Made by a program: the position numbers and the translations under genes. DNA of 34,270 nt, from NCBI GenBank assembly GCA_041485165.1, contig JBGPJC010000028.1, positions 1 through 34,270 of the forward strand. Reading direction: 5' to 3'. The first letter of the stretch is position 1; every line of letters begins with the position of its first letter. Shown one piece after another: positions 1-6,908 of the stretch. Below the pieces are notes generated by a model that was not told the origin of the DNA, did no database searches, and saw only the letters and a program-made list of their open reading frames with translations. This DNA is from JAAFGT01 sp041485165 (GTDB lineage: Bacteria; Acidobacteriota; Terriglobia; Acidiferrales; UBA7541).

Positions 1-451
1 CCATCGCGCCCACGGTCTCTTCGATGGGCACGTCGGTATCCACGCGGTGCTGGTAATAGAGATCAATCACCTCGACACCCAGCCGCCGCAGGCTGGCTTC
101 GCAAGCGCTGCGCACGTACTCGGGGCGGCCGCTGACGCCGGCCCATCCTCCGTCCGGTGTGCGCACGTTGCCGAACTTGGTGGCCAGGAAAACCTGCTCG
201 CGGCGCCCGCGCAGGAATTGTCCGATCAGGAGTTCATTTTTCCCCATGCCGTAAGCGTCGGCGGTGTCGAGAAACGTCATCCCGCGCTCGATGGCGCGTT
301 CCAGCGTGGCCAGCGATTCCTGGTCGTCGCCCGGGCCGTAAAACTCGGACATGCCCATGCAGCCAAGACCCAGCGCAGAGACGGTCTGCGGGCCGCGGCC
401 GAGCCTCCGGTGCGGCATCGGCTTGCCGGGATATTGTTGTGCCGTAGCCAT
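1..451 (-). CDS. Aldo/keto reductase, N-terminal part (runs off the left edge)
   Basis: The reading frame opens at ATG 451-449 and stays open to base 1, giving 150 residues of a protein that should be about 330. The family reduces aldehydes and ketones with NADPH on a TIM barrel. The catalytic tetrad is visible: Asp62 and Tyr67 in LDTADAYG, Lys92 in ATKFG and His135 in YYQHRVD. The opening RRLGRGPQTVSALGLGCMGM is typical of the AKR13/YajO-like branch. A GGGAGAG ribosome site lies 5 bases upstream of the ATG. It is a cytoplasmic enzyme; its substrate cannot be read from sequence. The C-terminal cofactor-binding part lies outside the window. Confidence 0.93.
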   Translation of the reverse strand, partial: MATAQQYPGKPMPHRRLGRGPQTVSALGLGCMGMSEFYGPGDDQESLATLERAIERGMTFLDTADAYGMGKNELLIGQFLRGRREQVFLATKFGNVRTPDGGWAGVSGRPEYVRSACEASLRRLGVEVIDLYYQHRVDTDVPIEETVGAM

Positions 452-569
452 GTGTTCTCTCCCTCTTGCTTAGAGTCTGAATTTTCCGCGGAGTTACCTG
501 GAATCACAAACAAATCGCAGTCTTTATACTCGCGAGCGATGGCCGCCGGAGCGCGCGGCTCGAATCCGG

Positions 570-1730
570 CTACATGTGCTCGTCGTCTTCATCCACCGCG
601 GCGGTGGCGGCGATGCCCTCGAGGCTGCGTTGCCACGCGCTGGTGCGCCAGTTGTGATAGGCGTCGCCCGCGGGGATCCACGGCGGGAGCTGCAACTTGA
701 AGTAGTCAGCAAGTGAGTGGACATAGGGCTCATACATCAGCCGCAACTCGGTGAGTTTGCGGTCGGCTTCCGCTCCCGTGGCCAGCGGGACGCCGGCGGC
801 CGCGAGGGTTGTGCGCAGGCGGTCGAGCTCCGCCTTGGGCAGGCGGTCCAGCGGCATTGCGCGCGGCGCCGCACTAAAAATCTGGGCGAGGTCCACTGCT
901 GCATGCCGCGCCATGGCGAAGGTGAGCCGCGCCTGCCAGTTAGGACGCCCCTCGATCCCGGTGATTCCCAGCGCGCAGGTGTCGAGGATGGCGGTGAGCG
1001 CTGCCAGCCATGACTGGTTGTCGTGCTGCGAGCGGAAATAGGAAAGCACCGGATAGGAGAGGTGAGTCTCCAGCAACTCCGCTGACCATCGCTCCCATTC
1101 GTGCAAAAGCTGCGCAAGCGCCGGAAAATTCTGCCCCTGGCCATGGCGGCGCAGCAACTCCCAGGCTGTCGGCGGCGAGCCGGCGCGCGCGTCCAGCAGC
1201 GAGATGTTGACTTCCCTTCGAGAAAAGCCCTGGTAAAGAATCGGCAGATAGCCGATGACCAGCGCTAGAAAGCCGAAGCCGGTGCCAGCCTCGAGGACGG
1301 CCATAACGCGTTCGAGTGAAGTACGGGGAACAATATCGCCCAGCCCCAGCGTGAAAAATGTCGTGCCACTCCAGTACACGTCAATGAAAAAACTTGGGGC
1401 TTCGCCGCTGGCAATAGTGATCCCGCCGGCGCTACGGTGGATCAGGGCGAACCCAAAGATCAGGCCGCTGGCCCACACCCCCAGCAGCATCAGCATGGAA
1501 AGCGGACCATACGTGCTGAGACAGCTCTCGCGGAGTTTCGCTGGGCGCAGGTGCGAGGCGAGGCCGGACCAGACGGCCCAGGTGCTACGATAGAACATAC
1601 GCGCCAGGCGGAATTTTCGCGTAACGCGGCGCGGAAGAATGATGGCTTCAAAGGCGTCCCACAAAATCAGGACGAGCAGAAGCATGCCCGCCGTGGCCAC
1701 CAGCACCTTCATCATAGAAGCGCTGTTCAT
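570..1730 (-). CDS. Two-pore-helix type ion channel (Ion_trans_2), putative K+ channel
   Basis: A 386-residue membrane protein. It has hydrophobic segments at about residues 8-31, 76-98 and 143-165, with a re-entrant pore loop between the last two. The pore carries YWSGTTFFTLGLGD, with the filter TLGLGD at 127-132, aligned to the TVGYGD potassium filter. About 220 residues of mostly soluble sequence follow, probably a cytoplasmic helical domain. The filter keeps T, both glycines and D but has Leu in place of Val and Tyr, so potassium selectivity is inferred. The gene starts 31 bases after the stop of osmC and is probably cotranscribed with it. No clear ribosome site precedes ATG 1730, and the Met pair at residues 6-7 is an alternative start. 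Confidence 0.85.
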   Translation of the reverse strand: MNSASMMKVLVATAGMLLLVLILWDAFEAIILPRRVTRKFRLARMFYRSTWAVWSGLASHLRPAKLRESCLSTYGPLSMLMLLGVWASGLIFGFALIHRSAGGITIASGEAPSFFIDVYWSGTTFFTLGLGDIVPRTSLERVMAVLEAGTGFGFLALVIGYLPILYQGFSRREVNISLLDARAGSPPTAWELLRRHGQGQNFPALAQLLHEWERWSAELLETHLSYPVLSYFRSQHDNQSWLAALTAILDTCALGITGIEGRPNWQARLTFAMARHAAVDLAQIFSAAPRAMPLDRLPKAELDRLRTTLAAAGVPLATGAEADRKLTELRLMYEPYVHSLADYFKLQLPPWIPAGDAYHNWRTSAWQRSLEGIAATAAVDEDDEHM

Positions 1731-1761
1731 TCAGGTCGCCCGCCGCAGCGAGCGCGGCTGC

Positions 1762-2199
1762 TCAAGATTCCAGCCGCGCGTCCAGTGTGATCTCTGCGTT
1801 CAGCAAACGGGAGACGGGGCAGCCGGCTTTCGCCGCGACCGCCGCGGCATCGAACTTGGCTTTGTCCGCGCCGGGAATTTTCGCCGTCAGGTCGAGGTGG
1901 ATTTTGGTGATCGCCCAACCAGCCTCGAGCTTTTCCATGGTCAGCGTGGCCGTGGTCTTCAAGCTCTCGGCGGACAGCCCTGCTCCGCCAAGTTGCGCGG
2001 AAAGCGCCATGGTGAAGCATCCGGCGTGCGCCGCAGCAATCAATTCCTCGGGGTTAGTGCCCGGGCCGTTCTCGAAACGCGTGTGGAACGAGTAGGGCGT
2101 GCGCGAGAGCACACCGCTGTCGGTGGAGAGCGTTCCTTTGCCGTCCTTCAGCCCGCCCTGCCATTCCGCGGATGCTTTGCGTTTCATGCTGATACTCAT
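1762..2199 (-). CDS. osmC: OsmC family peroxiredoxin
   Basis: 145 residues, the usual length of OsmC proteins, which are thiol-dependent organic-hydroperoxide reductases of the cytoplasm. The two reactive cysteines are present: Cys61 in AAHAGCF, which is the peroxidatic position, and Cys127 in AKAGCPVS, which resolves it. Glu51-Glu52 and Arg41 sit where family members place the residues that activate Cys and contact substrate. A strong AAAAGGAG ribosome site is 5 bases before ATG 2199. It is first in a likely two-gene unit with the ion channel. The OsmC rather than Ohr assignment rests on MKRKASAEWQGGLKDGKG near the N terminus and is likely. Confidence 0.94.
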   Translation of the reverse strand: MSISMKRKASAEWQGGLKDGKGTLSTDSGVLSRTPYSFHTRFENGPGTNPEELIAAAHAGCFTMALSAQLGGAGLSAESLKTTATLTMEKLEAGWAITKIHLDLTAKIPGADKAKFDAAAVAAKAGCPVSRLLNAEITLDARLES

Positions 2200-2264
2200 G
2201 GGGACTCCTTTTCTGCTTTTTGCTTGGCCGGTGAAGAGCTGGTGCGGGATGCCCTGCGCCCGGA

Positions 2265-3275
2265 TTAGAAACTCAAGACAATTTTGCCGAAGTGCGCGGC
2301 GCTTTCCATGTGGCGCAGCGCCTGGCGCGCTTCGGTGAAGGGGAAAACGCGGTCCACCACGGGGCGCAGAGCGTGCCCGGCAATAGCCCGGTTCATGCCT
2401 TCAAACATCTCCCGCGAGCCGACGTAGATGCCCTGCACGCGCGCGTACTTGTGCAGCATCAGGACGGTGCGGACCTCGGCGCTCCCGCCGGCCAGCACGC
2501 CGATCATGCTGATGGTTCCCGCGAGGCGCAAGCACTGCAGCGACTTGTTGATGGTGCCCGCGCCGCCCACTTCGATGACGTGGTCCACACCTTCGCGGCC
2601 GGTCAGCTCCCAGACCTTCTTTTCCCAGTCCGGCGTTGTGCGGTAGTTGATGCCTTCGCTCGCGCCCAGGGCGCGCGCGCGAGCGAGTTTTTCGTCGCTA
2701 CTCGAGGTGGCGATGACCCGCGCTCCGACCATGCGCGCGAACTGCAGCGCAAAAATCGAAACGCCTCCGGTGCCTTGCACCAGGACGGTGTGACCGGGTT
2801 GCAGCCGGCCTTCACAGAACAGCGCGTTCCACGCCGTCACTGCGGCGCAGGGTAGCGTGGAAGCCTCCTCGTAGGAGAGGTGCGCTGGGATGTGGACCAA
2901 TCCGTCCTCGTGAAGCACCACCTGCTCGGCGAGCATGCCGTCAATGGCGCCGCCCAATGCGGATTCGGTCATCGCCGCAGTGGGGCGCCCGCCAAGCCAG
3001 GTCTGCATGAAGATGCCGGCCACGCGGTCGCCGGGCTTTACTCGCGTGACCCCGGCGCCGGTGGCAACCACTTCTCCGGCGCCATCGGAAAACGGAATTC
3101 GCGGCAGCGGCATCCTTGGGTTGTACAAACCTTTCACCGTCAACAGGTCGCGGAAATTCAGCGAAGCGGCGCGCACGCGGACCAGCACTTGACCGGGACC
3201 CGGCTTTGGGTCAGGCAAATCCACCAGGTTCAAAGAATCGAGCCCGAAAGTGTTTTGGATCTGAAAGGCTTTCAT
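2265..3275 (-). CDS. MDR-family NAD(P)-dependent alcohol dehydrogenase, zinc-free type
   Basis: 336 residues. The N-terminal GroES-like domain (about 1-130) contains GPGQVLVRVRAASLNFRDLL and a PFSDGAGEVVATG segment. A Rossmann domain follows, with the dinucleotide loop VQGTGGVSIFALQFA near 165-180. The Cys/His ligands for catalytic zinc and the four-cysteine structural zinc lobe are not seen, which places it among the zinc-independent reductases (QOR-like). Substrate is unknown. The start has GAGGAG 9 bases upstream. The gene begins 26 bases after the stop of a second MDR gene, so the two probably form an operon made by duplication and divergence. Confidence 0.9.
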   Translation of the reverse strand: MKAFQIQNTFGLDSLNLVDLPDPKPGPGQVLVRVRAASLNFRDLLTVKGLYNPRMPLPRIPFSDGAGEVVATGAGVTRVKPGDRVAGIFMQTWLGGRPTAAMTESALGGAIDGMLAEQVVLHEDGLVHIPAHLSYEEASTLPCAAVTAWNALFCEGRLQPGHTVLVQGTGGVSIFALQFARMVGARVIATSSSDEKLARARALGASEGINYRTTPDWEKKVWELTGREGVDHVIEVGGAGTINKSLQCLRLAGTISMIGVLAGGSAEVRTVLMLHKYARVQGIYVGSREMFEGMNRAIAGHALRPVVDRVFPFTEARQALRHMESAAHFGKIVLSF

Positions 3276-3301
3276 CCTCTTGTTCTCCTCACGTACTCAG
3301 T

Positions 3302-4264
3302 TCAAGGAACAAGCACAATCTTGCCGAATGCGCCCGCTTCCATCACCGCCTGGTGCGCTTGTGCCGCTTCAGAGAGCGGCAATTCGCGGCCCACGATCGG
3401 CCGCAGCGTGCCATTCTCCATCCCCGCGAAGAGCGCGCGATGGATTCCGGCGAGTTGCGCCGGCGGCGCCACCATCAGGGACATGCCGTGAATCGAGGCA
3501 TCGCGACCCATGATGTCGCGGGGATTGATTTCCACCGTGCCGCGGCTGCCGATCACCACCACGCGTCCCGCGTAAGCCAGCAAAGACAGCACCTTGCCCA
3601 GATTTACATTGGCCAGCATCTCGAGGACGATGTCTGCGCCGCGGCCGCCAGTCAGTGAAAGGATTTTCGCGAGGTAATCCGGCGCGCGATGGTCGACCAC
3701 ATGATGCGCGCCCTGCTCCAGCACCATCTGGCGGCCTTTCTCCGTGCCTCCGGTGCCGACGACGGTGAGTCCGGCCGCGCGCGCAAGCTGCACGGCAGCA
3801 ACGCCCACGCCTCCGCTCGCGCCATGGACCAGCACTGTTTCCCCGGCCGCCGCTTGCGCCCTCTGGAACAGCGCGCGGTACGCGGTGGCATAAGGCACAT
3901 AGACCGCCGCCCCCTGCGCGAAGCTCACGCGCTCGGGCAGCGGATGTACCTGCGCTTCGGCGCACAATGCCAATTCCGCGTATGCGCCGGTCAGCGTGCC
4001 GGCGGTGTAGACGCGGTCGCCCAGTTTCACCTGCGTCACTCCCTCGCCGATTGCTTCGACCACGCCGGCCGCGTCCGAACCCGGCGTGTAAGGCAGCGCG
4101 GGCTTCAGCGCGTAGCTGCCAGCGCGGATGTAGGTGTCGACAGGGTTCACGCCGACGGCCTTCACGCGCACGAGCACCTGGCCCAGGTCCGGACGCGGGT
4201 CCGATACTTCCTCGAACCGGAGTACTTCCGCCGGGCCGAACTCGTTCACGCGAATCGCCTTCAT
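3302..4264 (-). CDS. NADPH:quinone reductase (zeta-crystallin/QOR type MDR)
   Basis: 320 residues, matching the quinone oxidoreductase branch of the MDR superfamily, which reduces quinones or activated alkenes with NADPH in the cytoplasm. It opens MKAIRVNEFGPAEVLRFEEV and carries GQVLVRVKAVGVNPVDTYIR in the GroES-like domain. The nucleotide loop VHGASGGVGVAAVQLA follows near 145-160. No zinc ligands are visible. A GGAGGGG ribosome site directly precedes ATG 4264. It is upstream of, and probably cotranscribed with, the related MDR gene. An inverted repeat, GTGATT-N10-AATCAC, lies 22 bases before the start codon. Confidence 0.92.
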   Translation of the reverse strand: MKAIRVNEFGPAEVLRFEEVSDPRPDLGQVLVRVKAVGVNPVDTYIRAGSYALKPALPYTPGSDAAGVVEAIGEGVTQVKLGDRVYTAGTLTGAYAELALCAEAQVHPLPERVSFAQGAAVYVPYATAYRALFQRAQAAAGETVLVHGASGGVGVAAVQLARAAGLTVVGTGGTEKGRQMVLEQGAHHVVDHRAPDYLAKILSLTGGRGADIVLEMLANVNLGKVLSLLAYAGRVVVIGSRGTVEINPRDIMGRDASIHGMSLMVAPPAQLAGIHRALFAGMENGTLRPIVGRELPLSEAAQAHQAVMEAGAFGKIVLVP

Positions 4265-4285
4265 GCTCCCCTCCTCGCCTGGTCT

Positions 4286-4307
4286 GTGATTAGCGTTCGG
4301 AAATCAC
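4286..4307. promoter_or_regulatory. Inverted repeat upstream of the MDR operon
   Basis: GTGATT (4286-4291) and AATCAC (4302-4307) form a perfect 6-bp inverted repeat separated by 10 bases, 22 bases before the quinone reductase start. The position suits an operator or leader hairpin. The spacing does not fit CRP/FNR sites. No regulator gene lies nearby, and a repeat this short could be chance. Confidence 0.3.
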
Positions 4308-4384
4308 CTGCGCATTGTCGACGAGTTGACCCTCGCGGCCAAACGTCGCCATCCCACAGGCTTTCGCCCTGACTCTTACATTCC

Positions 4385-4528
4385 TCATGCCCTCAGCCTC
4401 AAAACCGGGCGGCTATCATGTGCGAGGGCGCAAAACGAAGCAAGCCCGGCTTTGCCGCGGGCTCCTCCACCGACAGCCATTAAGATTAGAGGCAGCAGAA
4501 GAAAGATGGTTATCACGCGGATGAACAT
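4385..4528 (-). CDS. Possible small hydrophobic peptide (47 aa)
   Basis: An open frame from ATG 4528 to TGA 4385 encodes 47 residues. The first 20, MFIRVITIFLLLPLILMAVG, read like a membrane segment or signal peptide, followed by a basic tail. It lies in the 334-base gap (4265-4598) between the bactofilin gene and the MDR operon, on the same strand as both. No ribosome site precedes the ATG, and the hydrophobic run could be accidental. The rest of the gap holds only the two inverted repeats listed separately. This is a weak candidate. Confidence 0.25.
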   Translation of the reverse strand: MFIRVITIFLLLPLILMAVGGGARGKAGLASFCALAHDSRPVLRLRA

Positions 4529-4558
4529 TTGCGGGTTTTAGGCCACATCAAGCCGCAC

Positions 4559-4588
4559 GAAGAGACTGGAGAATCGTGATGTCTCTTC
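4559..4588 (-). terminator. Hairpin just downstream of the bactofilin gene
   Basis: GAAGAGAC (4559-4566) and GTCTCTTC (4581-4588) form an 8-bp stem with a 14-base loop, starting 11 bases after the bactofilin stop codon. No U-run follows on the minus strand, so it may be a 3'-end stabiliser or a weak terminator rather than a classical intrinsic one. Confidence 0.3.
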
Positions 4589-4598
4589 TCGAGCGAAC

Positions 4599-5006
4599 CT
4601 AGCTTTGTCCGGCCGCTAGGATCGGAATAGTCAGCGGTTCCTGTCCTTCTCCTGTGGCAGTCATGTGGCAACGTCCATCGAAAATGCCGCCGGCCTCGAT
4701 GACCAGGCACGGCGCATGGACCTCGCCGCGCACCACGCCCTTGGCTTGGATCTCCACGCGTCCCTTGGCGATCAGCACGCCTTCAAAGCGCCCCGCTACC
4801 ACCACCTGGTTGCCCTCGATCTGCCCTTCTACCAAAGCGTTTTCACCGAGCACGAGCGTAGACTGGGAAATGATCGTGCCTTTCAACTGAGCGTCCATGC
4901 GGAACGCCCCCGACAGCTCCAGGCGGCCTTCCAACTTGACCCCGCGGTCAAGAAAACCGATCCAGTCGCCCGATTCTGAAGACGGTCCCTTATGCAAAAA
5001 CTTCAT
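4599..5006 (-). CDS. Bactofilin (polymer-forming cytoskeletal protein)
   Basis: 135 residues with the short beta-strand ladder typical of the bactofilin fold (formerly DUF583). Repeats of the form G-x-L-x-G run through residues 25-110, for example GVKLEGRLELSGAFRMDAQL, GENALVEGQIEGNQVVVAG and GVVRGEVHAPCLVIEAGGIFDG. Bactofilins self-assemble into filaments without nucleotide and scaffold polar or cell-wall machinery. It lies 119 bases downstream of parB on the same strand. In Myxococcus, bactofilins position the ParABS apparatus and are encoded near it, so a role with ParAB here is a reasonable inference. GGGGGA lies 9 bases before the ATG. The gap to parB carries a candidate promoter and a dyad. 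Confidence 0.93.
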   Translation of the reverse strand: MKFLHKGPSSESGDWIGFLDRGVKLEGRLELSGAFRMDAQLKGTIISQSTLVLGENALVEGQIEGNQVVVAGRFEGVLIAKGRVEIQAKGVVRGEVHAPCLVIEAGGIFDGRCHMTATGEGQEPLTIPILAAGQS

Positions 5007-5064
5007 CAGCGCCAGTCCCCCAGGTAGAGTCTTGCAATGCTAGCCGGAAACTGAGAGGGCAAGG

Positions 5065-5093
5065 TAGTTACCGGGATGAGCGGAGTGTGTCAA
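5065..5093 (-). promoter_or_regulatory. Candidate promoter of the bactofilin gene
   Basis: On the minus strand a perfect -35 box TTGACA (5093-5088) is followed after 17 bases by TAACTA (5070-5065). The -35 and spacing are ideal but the -10 box is poor, matching TATAAT at only two positions. A start near 5058 would give a leader of about 50 bases. The dyad at 5109-5125 ends 15 bases upstream of the -35 box. Confidence 0.4.
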
Positions 5094-5108
5094 GCTCAAA
5101 TTATTATT

Positions 5109-5125
5109 CTACTACGTATGTAGTG
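5109..5125. promoter_or_regulatory. Dyad operator-like site A, CTACTACGTATGTAGTG
   Basis: The core ACTAC-GTAT-GTAGT is a perfect inverted repeat lying directly after the parB stop codon and upstream of the bactofilin promoter. A near-identical sequence occurs at 33469-33486 on the opposite strand. The TACTAC/GTAGTA form resembles operators of BlaI/MecI-type winged-helix repressors, which are common in Acidobacteriota. That link is an inference, as no blaI gene is in the window. Confidence 0.5.
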
Positions 5126-6007
5126 TTACGCTGGACCTTTCCTTCTCAAACGCTCGTAAATGTCTTCGAGCTGCCGATCATCGTAGTACTCGATGATCAG
5201 TTGGCCCGAGCGCCCTTTTGTCTTCGGCTTGAGCACTACATGCGTGCCCAGCTCATGCTCCAGCTCCTCGAGAGCCGCGCGGGTGTTCGGATCAACTTGC
5301 TGCAAGGCGTTTTTTCCAGTGCGTTTGGAACTGCGGCGAGCGGCGATCCGCTCGAGCTGCCTGACGGTAAGCGACCCGGCTGCAGCCCTGCGAGCCAAAA
5401 GCTTGCGCCTCTCTGGATCCTCGATGGCCAGGAGGGCTCGTCCATGCCCGGCGGTGATGAGGCCCTCCTCGAGCATTTCCAGTATTGGCGGATCCAGCTT
5501 GAGCAGGCGAATTGAATTCGCGATTGTCGCGCGATCCTTTCCCGTGCGGGCCGCAACTTCCTCCTGGGTCAGTTGGAACTTGGAGATCAGCCGCTCGAAG
5601 GCACTGGCCTGTTCCAGCGGATTCAGGTCCTCGCGCTGAAGATTCTCGACCAGCGTCATTTCCAACGCTTGCTCGTCGGTAGCCTCCCGAACCACAGACG
5701 GCACGCGGTGGAGTCCCGCTCGCTGAGCGGCACGCCAGCGGCGTTCTCCAGCGATCAGCTGGTACCTGTTCCCGAGGGGTCGCAGCACGACGGGTTGAAT
5801 CACGCCGGTCGAGCGAATCGACTGGGCCAATTCCTCGAGTGCCTGGTCACGAAAGCGCGTTCGCGGTTGATAAGGGCTGGGGTCAATTAGGTCTATGTCC
5901 ACCTCGCGGGGTGCGCCCGCAGAAACTGGCGGAGGCTGCGGAACGGGTGGGGCTTCAGGCTCCCGAATCAGTGCGCTCAGACCCTTCCCGAGTGCGTGCC
6001 TTGGCAT
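5126..6007 (-). CDS. parB: ParB/Spo0J chromosome partitioning protein
   Basis: 293 residues. ParB binds parS, hydrolyses CTP and spreads as a clamp to form the segregation complex. The N terminus RHALGKGLSALI is the ParA-stimulating peptide region. IDPSPYQPRTRF opens the CTPase domain, and the arginine patch GERRWRA is at 87-93. ENLQREDLNPLEQA follows at 121-134, and the parS-binding helix-turn-helix is at about 147-170. A C-terminal dimerisation segment ends the protein. ATG 6007 lies inside the end of parA, giving a 53-base overlap, with AAGGAG 10 bases upstream. Translation is therefore probably coupled to parA. Confidence 0.97.
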   Translation of the reverse strand: MPRHALGKGLSALIREPEAPPVPQPPPVSAGAPREVDIDLIDPSPYQPRTRFRDQALEELAQSIRSTGVIQPVVLRPLGNRYQLIAGERRWRAAQRAGLHRVPSVVREATDEQALEMTLVENLQREDLNPLEQASAFERLISKFQLTQEEVAARTGKDRATIANSIRLLKLDPPILEMLEEGLITAGHGRALLAIEDPERRKLLARRAAAGSLTVRQLERIAARRSSKRTGKNALQQVDPNTRAALEELEHELGTHVVLKPKTKGRSGQLIIEYYDDRQLEDIYERLRRKGPA

Positions 6008-6761
6008 TGGTGATCAGCTCCTTGGCGAGCTGGAGATAGCTCTCCGCTCCCTTACTATGTATATCATAGAAAATAATAGGCTTACCATGGCTTGGAGCCT
6101 CCGCGAGCCGGACGTTGCGTGGGATCACGGTCTGGAAGACTTGGCCACCAAAGAAGCTGCGCAAGTCGGAACTGACCTGCTTCGATAGCGTGGTCCGCTC
6201 GTCAAACATGGTCAGCAGGATACCCTCGATTGCCAAATTAGAGTTGAGGGACTTTCGGATGCGCATCAAGGTGTCAAGCAGCTCCGACACCCCCTCCAGG
6301 GCAAAGTACTCGCACTGGATGGGGATCAGGACGGAATCGCAGGCGGCCAGAGCGTTCAGGGTAAGGAGATCGAGCGCCGGCGGGCAGTCAAGGAGGGTAA
6401 AGTCGTAGTTTTGCCGCACAGAGCTGAGCAGTTTGCCTAGGCGAAATTCGCGGCCGTCCATGTTCACCAGCTCGATTGCTGCCCCCGCGAGGTCCTTCCC
6501 CGAAGGCAACAAGTCGAGATGTTCGACCTGAGTCTTGCTAATGAGACGAGCGGGAGCTTCCTCGAGGACGAGGCCGTGGTAGAGGGTGCGCCGAGCGGGG
6601 TCCCGGGCAAAGCCCAGGCCTCCGGTCGAGTTCGCCTGGGGGTCGCAGTCAACGATCAGGGTACGCTGCTCGGCAACGGCCAGAGACGCCCCGAGGTTTA
6701 TCGTTGTGGTTGTTTTGCCTACACCCCCCTTTTGATTGGCGATGGCAATGATTCTTCCCAA
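5955..6761 (-). CDS. parA: ParA chromosome partitioning ATPase
   Basis: 268 residues from a TTG start at 6761. It is the Walker-type ATPase that binds DNA nonspecifically and moves ParB-parS complexes. The deviant Walker A KGGVGKTT is at 11-18, the CDPQANST segment near 40, and Walker B LLDCPPALDL further on. TTG is preferred because the protein then begins MGRIIAIANQKGG as in the family, GGGGGAG lies 6 bases upstream, and a promoter at 6785-6813 would start transcription near 6778. The ATG at 6779 and anything upstream would then fall outside the message. The frame stays open upstream to 6905, but that stretch carries the parS sites and is not conserved sequence. Confidence 0.96.
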   Translation of the reverse strand: MGRIIAIANQKGGVGKTTTTINLGASLAVAEQRTLIVDCDPQANSTGGLGFARDPARRTLYHGLVLEEAPARLISKTQVEHLDLLPSGKDLAGAAIELVNMDGREFRLGKLLSSVRQNYDFTLLDCPPALDLLTLNALAACDSVLIPIQCEYFALEGVSELLDTLMRIRKSLNSNLAIEGILLTMFDERTTLSKQVSSDLRSFFGGQVFQTVIPRNVRLAEAPSHGKPIIFYDIHSKGAESYLQLAKELITNAKARTREGSERTDSGA

Positions 6762-6784
6762 GAAATGCTCCCCCAGCATTGAGC

Positions 6785-6813
6785 AATCTATCAGGGGGTG
6801 GGCGGGGAGACAA
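6785..6813 (-). promoter_or_regulatory. Candidate parAB promoter
   Basis: On the minus strand TTGTCT (6813-6808), 17 bases, then TAGATT (6790-6785). The predicted start near 6778 leaves a leader of about 17 bases that includes the GGGGGAG ribosome site of the TTG-started parA. The upstream edge of the -35 box is 4 bases from the parS site at 6818-6831, so ParB bound there would be expected to touch this promoter. Confidence 0.55.
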
Positions 6814-6817
6814 GCGG

Positions 6818-6831
6818 GTTCCACGTGGAAC
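6818..6831. promoter_or_regulatory. parS site 1, GTTCCACGTGGAAC
   Basis: A perfect 14-bp palindrome, identical to the parS core of Pseudomonas and close to the general consensus GTTTCACGTGAAAC. It lies between rsmG and parA, just upstream of the parA promoter. Two copies of this 14-mer in 80 bases next to parAB make the assignment secure. Confidence 0.93.
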
Positions 6832-6882
6832 GAAGTATGGTGCGGGGGGCATTGGAGGACTTGAAGGAAGGCCAGAGCAGGT

Positions 6883-6896
6883 GTTCCACGTGGAAC
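6883..6896. promoter_or_regulatory. parS site 2, GTTCCACGTGGAAC
   Basis: A second exact copy, flanked by T on the left as in the 16-bp consensus. Its centre is 65 bp from that of site 1 and it begins 12 bases before the end of rsmG. ParB would load at both sites and spread over rsmG and parA. Confidence 0.93.
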
Positions 6897-6908
6897 GCCT
6901 TCCAAAAG

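Noticed and set aside
4285..4307. CRP-like site TGTGA...TCAC upstream of the MDR operon
   Set aside because: The half-sites are 14 bases apart instead of 6, so only a generic inverted repeat is reported.
5176..5198. Inverted repeat GATCATCG-N7-CGATGATC near the end of parB
   Set aside because: It is inside the conserved LIIEYYDDRQL coding segment, so the symmetry is explained by codons; a terminator inside parB is unlikely.
6762..6905. N-terminal extension of ParA reading upstream through both parS regions
   Set aside because: The extension is Pro-rich and unlike ParA, and the promoter and ribosome site place the start at 6761.
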